Below are positions 8,855 through 17,233 of a stretch of DNA of 64,000 nt, piece after piece. The notes below the pieces were generated by a model. That model saw only the letters and a program-made list of their open reading frames with translations. It did no database searches and was not told the origin of the DNA. Both the position numbers and the translations under genes were made by a program. The stretch lies in the NCBI RefSeq assembly GCF_036248275.1, contig NZ_CP109181.1, positions 6,448,001 to 6,512,000 of the forward strand, written 5' to 3'. Positions within the stretch are counted from its first letter, which is position 1; every line of letters starts with the position of its first letter. The stretch is from Streptomyces sp. NBC_01716. GTDB lineage: Bacteria > Actinomycetota > Actinomycetes > Streptomycetales > Streptomycetaceae.

Positions 8855-9766
8855 TCACCCCAACCGCTTCCGCCAGTCCAGGTTCGTCACGTCTATCGCC
8901 GATCCCGGCGAACCGTCCCACTTCACCGACAGGCCTGCGGCCTTCAGCGCCGTCGTGACCTCGTCCCCGACCGCCGTCGTCGTATCCTCCGAGCCGTCGA
9001 AGCCTCCGTAGTAGAGCGAGAGCCCGCCCCCGGCCGCCACCGACTCCGTGCCCTGCATGTGGAAGAAGACGAAGCCACGCACCCTCTCCGGGTCCTCGGC
9101 CTCCGCGCCGATCTCCGCGAGGCCGCAGCCGCGGCAGCAGGTGAAGTTCTCGCGGGCCACGATGCCGGCCGCGTCCAGCCCCGCGAACACCGACGTGATC
9201 CGCTCCGGATCGGTCTCGCCCTCCCACCCGGCCTGTTCCTCCACGCGCTCCAGCCACAGCCGGTCCACGATCTGCTGGGCCTGCGCGGCGGAGACGGGGC
9301 GCTCGTCGCCGTCGACCAGCCATTCCTCGGCGTCCTCGGCGAGCTGCTCGCGTCCGTCGTAGCCGCGACGTATCAGTCCGCGTACGTACTCCTCGACCTC
9401 TCGCCGCGTCTCCTCGTCCAGCTCGGGCACCGGCTCGGCAGGCGGCAGCTCCACCCGGTCCCAGACCACGCCCGCGTCCCAGCCGGCGTCCTGGCGGGCC
9501 CACGCCACCATGATCCGGGTCACCGACTCCGCGTCCGCCAGTTCGGTGCCGAACATCGGGCCGGCCCGCCCGTCCCGGTACTCCAGCGAGTAGCACTCCG
9601 CACCCCGCGCCACCTGGATGAAGACGCACGGCAGATCGGGAATTCGGTCCACGACCAGAAACGAGTCGTCGGCATCCCCGATCCGCTCGACCAACACACC
9701 GAGCTGATCCGCCGAAATCCGCTCGTATTCCTGCGAGTTCTCTGTTCGCACCCTGATCGCCAGCAT
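8855..9766 (-). CDS. DUF6891-like protein of unknown function
   Basis: 303 aa from ATG 9766. The frame is open further upstream, but a promoter at 9774-9796 places the -10 box 7 nt before this ATG, which implies a leaderless message and fixes the start. The protein is soluble, acidic and Glu-rich (about 100-175). A C-terminal domain has FTCCRGCG (a CCxxC cluster), FFHMQGTE and LYYGGFDG, as in DUF6891. No enzymatic motif is known. The DNA-damage-type promoter is shared with three other genes within 10 kb. Confidence 0.75.
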   Translation of the reverse strand: MLAIRVRTENSQEYERISADQLGVLVERIGDADDSFLVVDRIPDLPCVFIQVARGAECYSLEYRDGRAGPMFGTELADAESVTRIMVAWARQDAGWDAGVVWDRVELPPAEPVPELDEETRREVEEYVRGLIRRGYDGREQLAEDAEEWLVDGDERPVSAAQAQQIVDRLWLERVEEQAGWEGETDPERITSVFAGLDAAGIVARENFTCCRGCGLAEIGAEAEDPERVRGFVFFHMQGTESVAAGGGLSLYYGGFDGSEDTTTAVGDEVTTALKAAGLSVKWDGSPGSAIDVTNLDWRKRLG

Positions 9767-9773
9767 GGCCAGC

Positions 9774-9796
9774 ACTCTGGCACAGCCCACTGACAA
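9774..9796 (-). promoter_or_regulatory. PafBC/RecA-NDp-type promoter, leaderless
   Basis: Reading down the minus strand: TTGTCAGTG (9796-9788), 8 nt, then CAGAGT (9779-9774), then 7 nt to ATG 9766. It matches TTGTCRGTG-N8-TAnnnT except for C instead of T at the first -10 base. Confidence 0.65.
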
Positions 9797-9841
9797 CACC
9801 GAAAACACAGCCTTACGGCCCGGCCCCCGCGGCGCGTCACG

Positions 9842-10990
9842 TCACCGCAGCAGCGTCGCGAAGCCCGCCGCGTGGATGCGGCGCACGATTTCCTCCGGCG
9901 TCGTGCCCAACTGGTCCGCCGTCCGCACCAGCTGCCAGTCGTTGTTGGCCAGGCTGTTCAGCAGATGCCCCCGCCTGCTCTGCGCCGGAGAGAGCCGGAA
10001 CGTCTTCAGGTACGCCGTCCGGCCCTTGCGGTCCGTGATCAGCTCGCCGATGTGCTGCTCGTCGGAGCCGGTACGGAACGGCGGCAGGAAGCGGTACATG
10101 TCGAAGGCCCCCATCCGGTAGACACGCTCGAACGCGTACGACTCGCCCAGCAGTTCACGCGCCATGACCGTGTCGTGCGACTCGCTCCACGCCCGCTCCC
10201 GCTCCCGCGCCGCCGCCCGCAGATCGGCGAGCGTCGTGATGTACCGCCCGTCGCCGAGGCGCGCGTCGAAGTCCGGTACGGGGCCGCCGAAGTGGCCGTA
10301 CTGGTAGATCAACTCCCCGTACATGTCCTGGAGCAGCGTCGGATGCAGGGCGCGGTAGTCGTCCGGGTGCGGTACCACGAACGCCGCGGCGAGCGCGTCC
10401 GCGACGTACACCATCACCCCGCACTGCCCCGGATGGATCTCGAAGACCCGCAGCGCGTCTGCCAGTCCGGGCACCCCGAGCCCCAGATACGCGGACTCGG
10501 AACGCGGCGAGAGGCCCTGCCGCACCGCCTCCCGCGACCACTCCTCCCAGGCGATCGTCGGCCCGCCGAAATGCAGCGCCAGATACCCTTCCATCGCCAG
10601 ATGCAGCGGCAGGAAACGGCAGCGCCCCACGGCGCCCGCCGCCCCGTCCTTCTTCTTCGGAGGGCGCCGCTTGATCATGCGGTGGTGCCGGTCGACGCCC
10701 ATCGCCGTGGGGCGCGTGGTGTCCAACTGCGTCCCGTACGCGGCCGACTGCCCGCCTTCCGTCCCGTTCGCCGCCGAACTCCCCCCGGACCAGTCGGCGA
10801 TGAGGCCGTGCGGGATGTACGACACATAGCGCGTGCCCGGCGACACCAGGACCTCACCGAACCGGTGGTACACCTCCCGGTGCAGCCGGAGCCCCGGCAT
10901 CGGCTCCTCGCGCACCAGCGGCACCAGCCGGACGCCGCCCCACACCTGCGCCGGGCGCGCGGTCAGCCCGGTGAAGTCGAGCCCGGTCAT
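9842..10990 (-). CDS. Uncharacterised partner of the TROVE-like/vWA protein (ARPP-like)
   Basis: 382 aa. ATG 10990 overlaps the upstream stop (ATGA) and is preferred over the open frame before it. No signal peptide is visible. The sequence has LHREVYHRFGEVLVSPGTRYVSYIPHGLIADW near the start, a central domain with MEGYLALHFGGPTIAWEEW, and a C-terminal helical stretch ending EEIVRRIHAAGFATLLR. It vaguely recalls the ARPP domains that travel with vWA proteins, but I cannot confirm that. Its tight coupling to the vWA gene indicates that the two proteins work together, possibly as regulator or substrate adaptor. Confidence 0.6.
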   Translation of the reverse strand: MTGLDFTGLTARPAQVWGGVRLVPLVREEPMPGLRLHREVYHRFGEVLVSPGTRYVSYIPHGLIADWSGGSSAANGTEGGQSAAYGTQLDTTRPTAMGVDRHHRMIKRRPPKKKDGAAGAVGRCRFLPLHLAMEGYLALHFGGPTIAWEEWSREAVRQGLSPRSESAYLGLGVPGLADALRVFEIHPGQCGVMVYVADALAAAFVVPHPDDYRALHPTLLQDMYGELIYQYGHFGGPVPDFDARLGDGRYITTLADLRAAARERERAWSESHDTVMARELLGESYAFERVYRMGAFDMYRFLPPFRTGSDEQHIGELITDRKGRTAYLKTFRLSPAQSRRGHLLNSLANNDWQLVRTADQLGTTPEEIVRRIHAAGFATLLR

Positions 10991-12462
10991 GTCGCCTTTC
11001 CCCCCTCGTACTCGTACAGAAAGCTCTCGATCCGCCGGTCCAGATACGCCTGGAGCTCGGCCAGTCCCGTACGCCCCTCCGCGAACTGCGCGATCTCCAC
11101 CAGCGCCGGCAGGTCCTCCGCGTCCCGGATCCCCGCCGTCGGCACACTCGCCGCCAGCCTGCGCACGTCGAAGCCGTCCGCGTCGTACACCGGATTGAGA
11201 TGGACCACCGTCGTCCGCCGCTCCCGGTCCAGCCGCGTACGCCACACCCGCAGCACCTCGCCCGCCAGCCCCGGTGGCGCGTTGTCCCAGCCGTCGGAGA
11301 CGAGGACGAGCCGCTCGGGGGCGTACTCCAGCGCGTCAACGACCCGCGCCCCCAGCGGCGTCGGACCGTAGGGGCGTACGAGAAGCGGGTCCGTGCGCCC
11401 CGATGTCCACCAGGCGCCGTACGACCCCGGCGCCGCGAGCGCCTCCAGCAGGAAGTGCCCACCGAGGGCGACGGCGAGCGGACGGCGGCGCTTCTCGCCG
11501 GAGCCGGACGCCGAGTAGCTGTCGTCCAGTACGGCGGCGACCCGCCCCCACGTCCCTGCGTACGGCCCTGCGGCCCGGCGCGCCGCCGTACGCAGCGCGT
11601 CCGTCAGTTCCGCGCGCCGGCGCACCCGCTCGTCGATCGTCAGCGACAGAACGTACAGCGCGAGCCTGGTCAGCGGCATGACGGAGAGATCCGTCCGAGC
11701 GGGCGCGCCCTCGGCGTCCGCGCCCGCCTCGCGCTGCGTGCGCAGCCGCTCCAGCCGGGTCATCCGGGGCGCGATCCGCTCCACGAACGCCGAACGCCCT
11801 ACGCCGTGCTTCGCCGCGAATCCCTCGGCGACGGTGAACGGCAGTTCGTAGATCGCGCCCTGCTCGTAGTGGGCCCGGCGGTACGCGTCGAGCAACCGGT
11901 GCTCGTAGCGCGGGCGTACGCCCGGCTTGAAGAGGAAGTCGCCCAACTCACCCGCCGCCGGGGCGGTTCCGGTGGCGGTCGCCAGCGGCAGATGGAAGTG
12001 CCGGGCCGCGGTCTTCAGCCCCGCGCGGTACTTCACCGCGTCGTGCCCCAGGTCCGGCCGCGCCGCCAGCCAGTCGCGCAGGATCGCGCGGGTGCGCCGG
12101 TTGCCGACCTTCGCGGCGCGCAGCGCGCGGAAGAGGCGGTAGACGCGTTGCGGCGGCAGCACCGCCAGCCGGGCGGCGATCAGCCGGCCCTCCGTCCGCT
12201 TCTGGTCCGCGCTCGCCTCGCCTGCGGTGCGCAGCAACTGCTCGACGACGCGCGCCGCGTTGTGGTCGTTGATGTCGAGCGCGAGCGAAGCGGCGTACAC
12301 GGTGCGGTAGTTGACCCGTACGTATTCGTGGAGGAAGTCGAGCGAGAGCCGCTGCTGATACGCCTCGGAGCGGAACTCGCGCTGCCCCGTGGAGGTGACG
12401 GCGGCGTTGACGAAGAGCAGCACGTCCTCGGCCGCGATCAGATCGGAGTAGGTCTCCGTCAT
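10987..12462 (-). CDS. TROVE-like HEAT repeat plus vWA domain protein
   Basis: 491 aa. ATG 12462 has a GGGGGAAA-like site upstream. Residues about 1-290 are helical repeats resembling the TROVE module of Ro60-type RNA-binding proteins (FLHEYVRVNYRTVYAASLAL, LPPQRVYRLFRALRAAKVGN). The C-terminal about 180 residues form a von Willebrand A fold with an intact MIDAS: LDDSYSAS gives DxSxS, and VLVSDGWDN supplies the last Asp. TROVE-vWA proteins bind misfolded or Y-like RNAs in several bacteria; here that is an inference. It overlaps by 4 nt with the unknown partner gene downstream. Confidence 0.7.
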   Translation of the reverse strand: MTETYSDLIAAEDVLLFVNAAVTSTGQREFRSEAYQQRLSLDFLHEYVRVNYRTVYAASLALDINDHNAARVVEQLLRTAGEASADQKRTEGRLIAARLAVLPPQRVYRLFRALRAAKVGNRRTRAILRDWLAARPDLGHDAVKYRAGLKTAARHFHLPLATATGTAPAAGELGDFLFKPGVRPRYEHRLLDAYRRAHYEQGAIYELPFTVAEGFAAKHGVGRSAFVERIAPRMTRLERLRTQREAGADAEGAPARTDLSVMPLTRLALYVLSLTIDERVRRRAELTDALRTAARRAAGPYAGTWGRVAAVLDDSYSASGSGEKRRRPLAVALGGHFLLEALAAPGSYGAWWTSGRTDPLLVRPYGPTPLGARVVDALEYAPERLVLVSDGWDNAPPGLAGEVLRVWRTRLDRERRTTVVHLNPVYDADGFDVRRLAASVPTAGIRDAEDLPALVEIAQFAEGRTGLAELQAYLDRRIESFLYEYEGGKAT

Positions 12463-12686
12463 GCTTTCCCCCGTGCTCCCCGTTGCCCACGTCCTTCGGA
12501 CATGCTGAAGCCGGCCGGGGCATGGGGGCGCGAACAGCGAAATTATTGCTTCAGAGGCAAGTCCCGGAAGTCGCACCGGAGGCCCGCGGCCGGCCGTCGA
12601 AACGTAGCACCGGGGGTCCCGTACCGCGCCACCCAATTCCCGGTCCGCTCTGGGCGGCACGGGGCGCGGGCGGCACACTGATCCAT

Positions 12687-13631
12687 ATGAGTCAGCTACG
12701 CATAGCACTCCTCGGCACCGGCCCCTGGGCCGAGCGCACGCACGCCCCCGCCATTGCCGCCCACCCGGACGCCGAGCTCAGCGGCGTCTGGGGGAGGCGG
12801 CCCGAGGCCGCCGCGGCCCTCGCCGCCGCTCATGACACCAAGGCGTACGCGGGCGGCGGTGACGGAGACGGAGACGGCGGTTCGGGTGCGGGCGGTCTGG
12901 ACGGGCTCGACGCGCTGCTCGCCGCGAGCGACGCGGTCGCCTTCGCCCTGCCGCCGGACGTCCAGGCGCCGCTCGCGGCACGCGCGGCGGCGGCCGGCTG
13001 CCACCTCCTCATGGACAAGCCGGTCGCAACGACCGTGCCCGGCGCGCGCGCCGTGGCGGACGCCGCCGAACGCGCCGGCGTCGCCTCGCTGGTCTTCTGC
13101 ACGCTGCGATTCGCCGACGAGACCGCGAAGTGGGTCGAGGAACAGGCGGCGCTGGGCGGATGGTTCACCGCGCGCGCCCACTGGCTCGGCGCGCTGTACG
13201 GGGCGGGCAACGACAGCCCGTACGCGGACTCGCCCTGGCGCCGCGAGAAGGGCGGCCTGTGGGACGTCGGCCCCCACGCGCTCTCCGCGCTGCTGCCGGT
13301 ACTTGGCGATGTGACCGCCGTGACGGCGGTACGGACCGAGCCCGACCTCACGCATCTGGTGCTCACGCACACGTCGGGCGTGAGCAGTTCGGCGGTACTG
13401 AGCCTGAGCACCCCCGCCAAGGGCGCGGGCGCGGGGCTCGAACTGCGCGGCGAGCACGGCACGGCGGTGCTTCCCCAGGGCTGGGGCGACCCGGCGGACA
13501 TCTTCGGCACCGCGATCAGTGCCCTGCTCACGGCGGCGCGCACGGGCGAACCGCACGCCTGCGACGTGCGGTTCGGCCTGCGGCTGACGGAGATCCTCGC
13601 GGAGGCGGAGGAGCAGCTGACCGGGGCCTGA
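12687..13631 (+). CDS. Gfo/Idh/MocA family oxidoreductase
   Basis: 314 aa, ATG 12687. The Rossmann fold begins at the N-terminus with IALLGTGPWAERTHAP. The family's conserved EKP-type motif appears as MDKPVATTV (about 110), with Asp in place of Glu. The C-terminal alpha/beta domain has KGGLWDVGPHALSAL, where the His of the DxGxH motif is retained. An acidic Gly insertion (GGGDGDGDGGSGAGG, about 52-66) is unusual. It would be a cytosolic NAD(P)-dependent oxidoreductase acting on a sugar, inositol or related polyol. No pathway partner is adjacent; it is divergent from the vWA operon. Confidence 0.88.
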   Translation: MSQLRIALLGTGPWAERTHAPAIAAHPDAELSGVWGRRPEAAAALAAAHDTKAYAGGGDGDGDGGSGAGGLDGLDALLAASDAVAFALPPDVQAPLAARAAAAGCHLLMDKPVATTVPGARAVADAAERAGVASLVFCTLRFADETAKWVEEQAALGGWFTARAHWLGALYGAGNDSPYADSPWRREKGGLWDVGPHALSALLPVLGDVTAVTAVRTEPDLTHLVLTHTSGVSSSAVLSLSTPAKGAGAGLELRGEHGTAVLPQGWGDPADIFGTAISALLTAARTGEPHACDVRFGLRLTEILAEAEEQLTGA

Positions 13632-13676
13632 TCCGGTTCTGACCAGGCCCTGACCGGGGCCCGACCGGCGTTGGGA

Positions 13677-14318
13677 TCAGCCCACGCGCTCGATCCGCGC
13701 GTTGCGGATCAGGAACTTGCCCGGTTCACGGACCTGTTCGAACGCCGCGTCGTTGAGCAGCGCACAGCTGCCCGACGGCGCGGTGACCTGCACGGTGGTG
13801 GACTTGTTGTTGTCGAGGTTGGTCACCTTGAGCGTCGTGCCGACCGGGAACTCGTTGCTCGACGCCGCCGGGGCACCCGCCTCGCCGGACAGCGTGACGG
13901 TCGATCCGGCACAGACGACCTCACCGACCTGACCGGCCTGGCCCGCGCCGGCGCCCGCGTCTTCACCGGCGCCCGCGCCTGCCTCTTCGCCCGCGCCCTC
14001 GTCACCGGCCGGCGGCGCCGGAGGTGCCGCGCCCGTGTCGCTCGCGCCCACCTCGCACCCGGACGCCGCCTGCTTCCGCTTGATCTCCTCGATCACGTCC
14101 TGCCGGTTGGCGATCCGCGCCTCGGAGAGGGCGTCCGGAGCGGCCCGCTGGCCGTCGATGAAACGCTGGTTGTTGCCGAGGGCGGTGTTCAGCCCGTCGC
14201 ACTCCACCGAGGCCTGGCTGGTGCCGGTCATGGCCACCGCAGTACCTCCCACCAGCGCGGCCGCGCCGACGAGCAGGGCGATCTTCTTCTTCGGGCTGAA
14301 CGACTTCTTGCGCGACAC
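13677..14318 (-). CDS. Small secreted protein of unknown function
   Basis: 213 aa. It has a basic start (MSRKKSFSPKKK), a hydrophobic signal segment ending near ASQA-type residues (SQASVECDG), and a mature protein with four Cys (VECDG, SGCEV, VVCAG, GSCAL). A central Gly/Ala/Glu-rich linker (about 100-130) separates two small domains. The last 80 residues look like a beta-domain (STVTLSGEAGAP, TTLKVTNLDNN). Not recognised. It is probably extracellular, with two disulfides. It is convergent with the Gfo/Idh gene and has about 190 bp of upstream promoter region. Confidence 0.7.
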   Translation of the reverse strand: MSRKKSFSPKKKIALLVGAAALVGGTAVAMTGTSQASVECDGLNTALGNNQRFIDGQRAAPDALSEARIANRQDVIEEIKRKQAASGCEVGASDTGAAPPAPPAGDEGAGEEAGAGAGEDAGAGAGQAGQVGEVVCAGSTVTLSGEAGAPAASSNEFPVGTTLKVTNLDNNKSTTVQVTAPSGSCALLNDAAFEQVREPGKFLIRNARIERVG

Positions 14319-14511
14319 GTGGGGGCTCCTGTCCCCGGCCGCGGGGGCGGCCGGATGGGTTCCGTGTGCCGTTACGTACGGGCGCCGGGCCCGTACTGCT
14401 CAACCGCCCCGCCACCAACTTCCGTAACCCCGGGCAGAGTTCCCCAACCCGAAGGCGGGCGGACGGGTGTCGGCCTGTCCGGCCCGCACCCCCGCCCGCC
14501 TCGGGTCCGCG

Positions 14512-15666
14512 TCAGCCCCCGGACCTCAACGGCCGGAAGAACACCCGCAGTTCGTCCGCCACCTGCTCCGGCTCCTCGTGGGCCATGAAGTGGCCGCCGC
14601 GTTCCGGCGTGTTCCAGTGCCGCAGGTCGACGCAGAGCCGTTCGGTGATGCTGCGGGGCAGTCCCTTGAACGCGGGCTCATTGCTCAGGGTGACGGCCGC
14701 CGGCACCTGGATCGTCGGGACCGGCTTGTTGAGCGGGTAGTCGTAGTACTGCCGGAAGGACGATCCGATGCTGCCGGTCGCCCAGTACAGCGTGGCGACC
14801 GTCAGCAGTGTGTCCTTGTCCCAGCGGCTCTCCAGATCGCCGTCGCAGTCGCTCCAGTCGCGGTACTTGTCGATGATCCAGGCCAGCAGCCCGGCGGGGG
14901 AGTCCGCCAGCGCCGCCGCGATCGTGTCGGGCCGGGTGCACATGATCTCGCTGTAGCCCTGGTCGCCGGTGTCGTAGGCGCTGAGATGGTCGAGGTACGC
15001 CTGTTCCTCCGGTGTCGCGGGGTGCTCCTCGAAATCCGTCCCGATCACGGCGGAGGTGAGGTGGATTCCGGCGACGTGGTCGGGGTACAGGGCGCCGATC
15101 CACTGTGTGACCCCGCCGCCGATGTCGCCGCCGAAGGCGCCGTACCGCGCGTACCCGAGGGTCCCGGTCATCAGCTCGTGCCAGACCTCGGCCACGCGCC
15201 TGCGGGTGAACGGCCCGTCGGGCAGCGCCGAGTAGAGGAAACCGGGCAGCGACGGGACGATCACGTCGAACGCGTCGGCCGGGTCCCCGCCGTACGCCGC
15301 CGGATCGGCCAGCCGCTCCGCCGCCTTCAGCATCTCCACGAAGCTGCTGGGCCAGCCGTGCGTCATGATCAGGGGCAACGGCGCGGGCGCTCCCTCGGCC
15401 CGCCTGCCCGGAACATGGACGAAGTGCACCTGTCGGCCCGCGACTTCGGCGACGCGGTGGTCGTAGGTGTTGAGGGCGGTCTCGGCCCGCCGCCAGTCGA
15501 ACCCGTCCGCCCAGTGGGCGACGAGCTCGCGCAGATGGCCGGGGTCGGTTCCCGACCGCCAGAAGGTGCTGTCGGACGCCGTGGTGAAGAGCGTGCGCCT
15601 CAGCCGGTCACGCAGGTCTTCGAGTACCTCGTCGGATACGGAGATCCGGAACTGCTCGGTGGTCAT
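14512..15666 (-). CDS. Epoxide hydrolase (EHN domain, alpha/beta hydrolase)
   Basis: 384 aa, ATG 15666 preceded by GAAGGA. The N-terminal EHN domain (about 5-110, FRISVSDEVLEDLRDRLRRT) is followed by an alpha/beta hydrolase core. HGWP (about 105) is the oxyanion-hole motif. FGGDIGGGV (about 180) supplies the nucleophilic Asp. WNTPERGGHF near the C-terminus supplies the catalytic His. The family converts epoxides to trans-diols via a covalent ester intermediate. The natural substrate is unknown; detoxification or secondary metabolism are options. A tiny ORF with a strong ribosome site precedes it. Confidence 0.9.
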   Translation of the reverse strand: MTTEQFRISVSDEVLEDLRDRLRRTLFTTASDSTFWRSGTDPGHLRELVAHWADGFDWRRAETALNTYDHRVAEVAGRQVHFVHVPGRRAEGAPAPLPLIMTHGWPSSFVEMLKAAERLADPAAYGGDPADAFDVIVPSLPGFLYSALPDGPFTRRRVAEVWHELMTGTLGYARYGAFGGDIGGGVTQWIGALYPDHVAGIHLTSAVIGTDFEEHPATPEEQAYLDHLSAYDTGDQGYSEIMCTRPDTIAAALADSPAGLLAWIIDKYRDWSDCDGDLESRWDKDTLLTVATLYWATGSIGSSFRQYYDYPLNKPVPTIQVPAAVTLSNEPAFKGLPRSITERLCVDLRHWNTPERGGHFMAHEEPEQVADELRVFFRPLRSGG

Positions 15667-15722
15667 GTCTTCCTTCGCTCAGAGAATCTGTCCGTGGGTA
15701 CGGACGTCTCCTGGCGCGCGGG

Positions 15723-15773
15723 TCAGACGGACGCGACGGCCAGGAGGGCCCGGAAAGTTCGGTTGCGGCACAT
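15723..15773 (-). CDS. Candidate 16-residue leader peptide
   Basis: ATG 15773 is preceded about 10 nt upstream by a perfect GAGGAGGT site. It encodes MCRNRTFRALLAVASV, then stops 57 nt before the epoxide hydrolase gene. Strong initiation on so short a frame suggests a translated leader or a cis-acting upstream ORF. No attenuator hairpin is obvious. It may instead be a relic. Confidence 0.4.
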   Translation of the reverse strand: MCRNRTFRALLAVASV

Positions 15774-15895
15774 CGGGCTCCACCTCCTCGCGATACGTAG
15801 TGCGCCGGACTGTACAGGAGCGGTCGGACCCTGTCCCCGGGATATCTGGGCCGAGGGCTCCCGCTTCCCCTCAAACCCCGTCTGGCCAGGGGCGA

Positions 15896-15918
15896 TTGTC
15901 AGTGGAGGGCGGTAGAAT
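15896..15918 (+). promoter_or_regulatory. PafBC/RecA-NDp-type promoter (full match)
   Basis: TTGTCAGTG (15896-15904), 8 nt, TAGAAT (15913-15918): a complete match to the actinobacterial RecA-independent DNA-damage promoter, 46 nt before ATG 15964. Confidence 0.8.
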
Positions 15919-15963
15919 TGTAAGTGTTCGTGAGGGTTCCACCACTGTGCCGGGAGGTCGCTG

Positions 15964-16251
15964 ATGGCCGTTGCCACTATCACGACGAAGCTCTTCGACA
16001 TCACACAGCCAGCCGCCAAGTCCGTGCAGCGCAAGCCACTGCCCGCGGGACAGCCCCGTGAGTGGTACGAGACCCACAACCGCCGTCTGAAGGCCATGCG
16101 CCTCGCCATCGCCCTGCTCGACTCAGGCGTGTATCACCCGTCGAACGCGAACAACCGGAGGATCCGTTCGACGGCGGCGCTGATAGGCATCCACCCGCCG
16201 TCGGACACGACGTGCCGCATGGTGCGCGCACTGATCCGCTACGGCCGCTGA
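15964..16251 (+). CDS. Small conserved protein under a DNA-damage-type promoter
   Basis: 95 aa. ATG 15964 follows CGGGAGG. It has a basic, helical central part (REWYETHNRRLKAMRLAIALLDSG) and a C-terminal RMVRALIRYGR. There are no membrane segments. Family not recognised. The DNA-damage-type promoter just upstream suggests induction by DNA damage independent of LexA. A strong hairpin terminator follows. Confidence 0.65.
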   Translation: MAVATITTKLFDITQPAAKSVQRKPLPAGQPREWYETHNRRLKAMRLAIALLDSGVYHPSNANNRRIRSTAALIGIHPPSDTTCRMVRALIRYGR

Positions 16252-16298
16252 CGGCCGACAAGACCGAGAAACCGAGAAGACCGAGTACAGCGACACAG

Positions 16299-16344
16299 CA
16301 GGGCACCCGCCCCCGCCGATCAGACGGCAGGGGCGGGTGCCCTG
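16299..16344. terminator. Strong hairpin terminator
   Basis: A perfect 15-bp inverted repeat, CAGGGCACCCGCCCC (16299-16313) against 16330-16344, lies 48 bp after the small gene's stop codon. Confidence 0.85.
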
Positions 16345-16382
16345 CCGTCTCTGTCGCGCTCGACGCCAACACTGCCGACGGC

Positions 16383-16640
16383 TCAGGCAGCGGGGGCCTT
16401 TGCCGCTCGGCCGGTCCAGGCGGAGTCCAGGGCGCGGATGAGGACGCGACGCCATCCGGGCGGCGCGGACGCCTCGCGGTTGGCGGTGCCGGCCATCCAG
16501 AGCAGGCAGAACAGGTCCTCGCCGGTGAAGCCGGGGTCGAGAGAGCCTTCCCGGTGGGCCTGGCCGACCAGGTCGTGACCGAGGGAGCTGGAGACCGCGC
16601 AGGTCTCGACCAGGGCGGTCGCCTCGGGGAAGCGCCGCAT
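16383..16640 (-). pseudogene. C-terminal fragment of a TetR-family regulator
   Basis: The 85 residues from MRRFPEATALVETCAV to WRRVLIRALDSAWTG match the ligand-binding C-terminus of TetR regulators (HREGSLDPGFTGEDLFCLL followed by PPGWRRVLIRAL). The DNA-binding half is absent; upstream in this frame is the antisense of the GNAT gene. It is most simply a remnant left by deletion or insertion of the neighbouring operon. Confidence 0.55.
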
Positions 16641-16642
16641 GA

Positions 16643-17233
16643 TCACCGGCTTGGCGTTGTCCGCTGTGCCGATGTTCCCCGAGGCCGGAGGAGGCCGCGC
16701 AGCCATCTCACCTCGCCGTCGTGCCACTCGTCGGTGGGCTCCAGACCGGCGTTGCGGGCGACGGCGTTCGATGCCGCGTGGTCGGGGTGGACGTAAGCCG
16801 CGATCTCGCGCACCGTCGTGCGTCGTTCGAGCCAGCCCACCAGCCCGCGTGCCGCCTCGGTGGCGATGCCCCGGCCCTGCATGGCGGTACCCACGACCCA
16901 GGCGATGTCCGCGACGAGCCATGGTTCGGTCCCGGGGCCGGCCGGGCCGATCGTCGCCTGGACCGTTCCCGCCAACTGCCCCTGGTCGCCGTCCTCTTCA
17001 TCCTCCCGGAGCCGGATGACCCAGTTGCACCAGGAGACAGCGGGATCGGAGGGGCCGGCGGCCATGCGCGCGCAGCGCGAGGTCAACTCCTCGGCGGTCG
17101 CCGGCTCACCCCCGATGAAGCGGTGCAGCCCCGGGTCGGACAGCACCACGGCCATCTCCTGTGCGTGCTCCACCCGTTGCGGCACCAGCAGCAGCCGCTC
17201 GGTCCCGATGACTTCGGCCTCGATACGTGTCAC
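16643..17233 (-). CDS. GNAT-family N-acetyltransferase
   Basis: 196 aa. GTG 17233 overlaps the stop of the upstream SUKH gene (GTGA). RimJ-type GNAT: TERLLLVP at the N-terminus, an acetyl-CoA-binding segment with GTAMQGRGIATEAARGLVGW (Q/RxxGxG/A motif), and a C-terminal NAVARNAGLEPTDEW typical of ribosomal-protein or small-molecule acetyltransferases. The acceptor is unknown. Translational coupling to the SUKH gene suggests joint function and joint control by the DNA-damage-type promoter at 19160-19182. Confidence 0.85.
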   Translation of the reverse strand: MTRIEAEVIGTERLLLVPQRVEHAQEMAVVLSDPGLHRFIGGEPATAEELTSRCARMAAGPSDPAVSWCNWVIRLREDEEDGDQGQLAGTVQATIGPAGPGTEPWLVADIAWVVGTAMQGRGIATEAARGLVGWLERRTTVREIAAYVHPDHAASNAVARNAGLEPTDEWHDGEVRWLRGLLRPRGTSAQRTTPSR

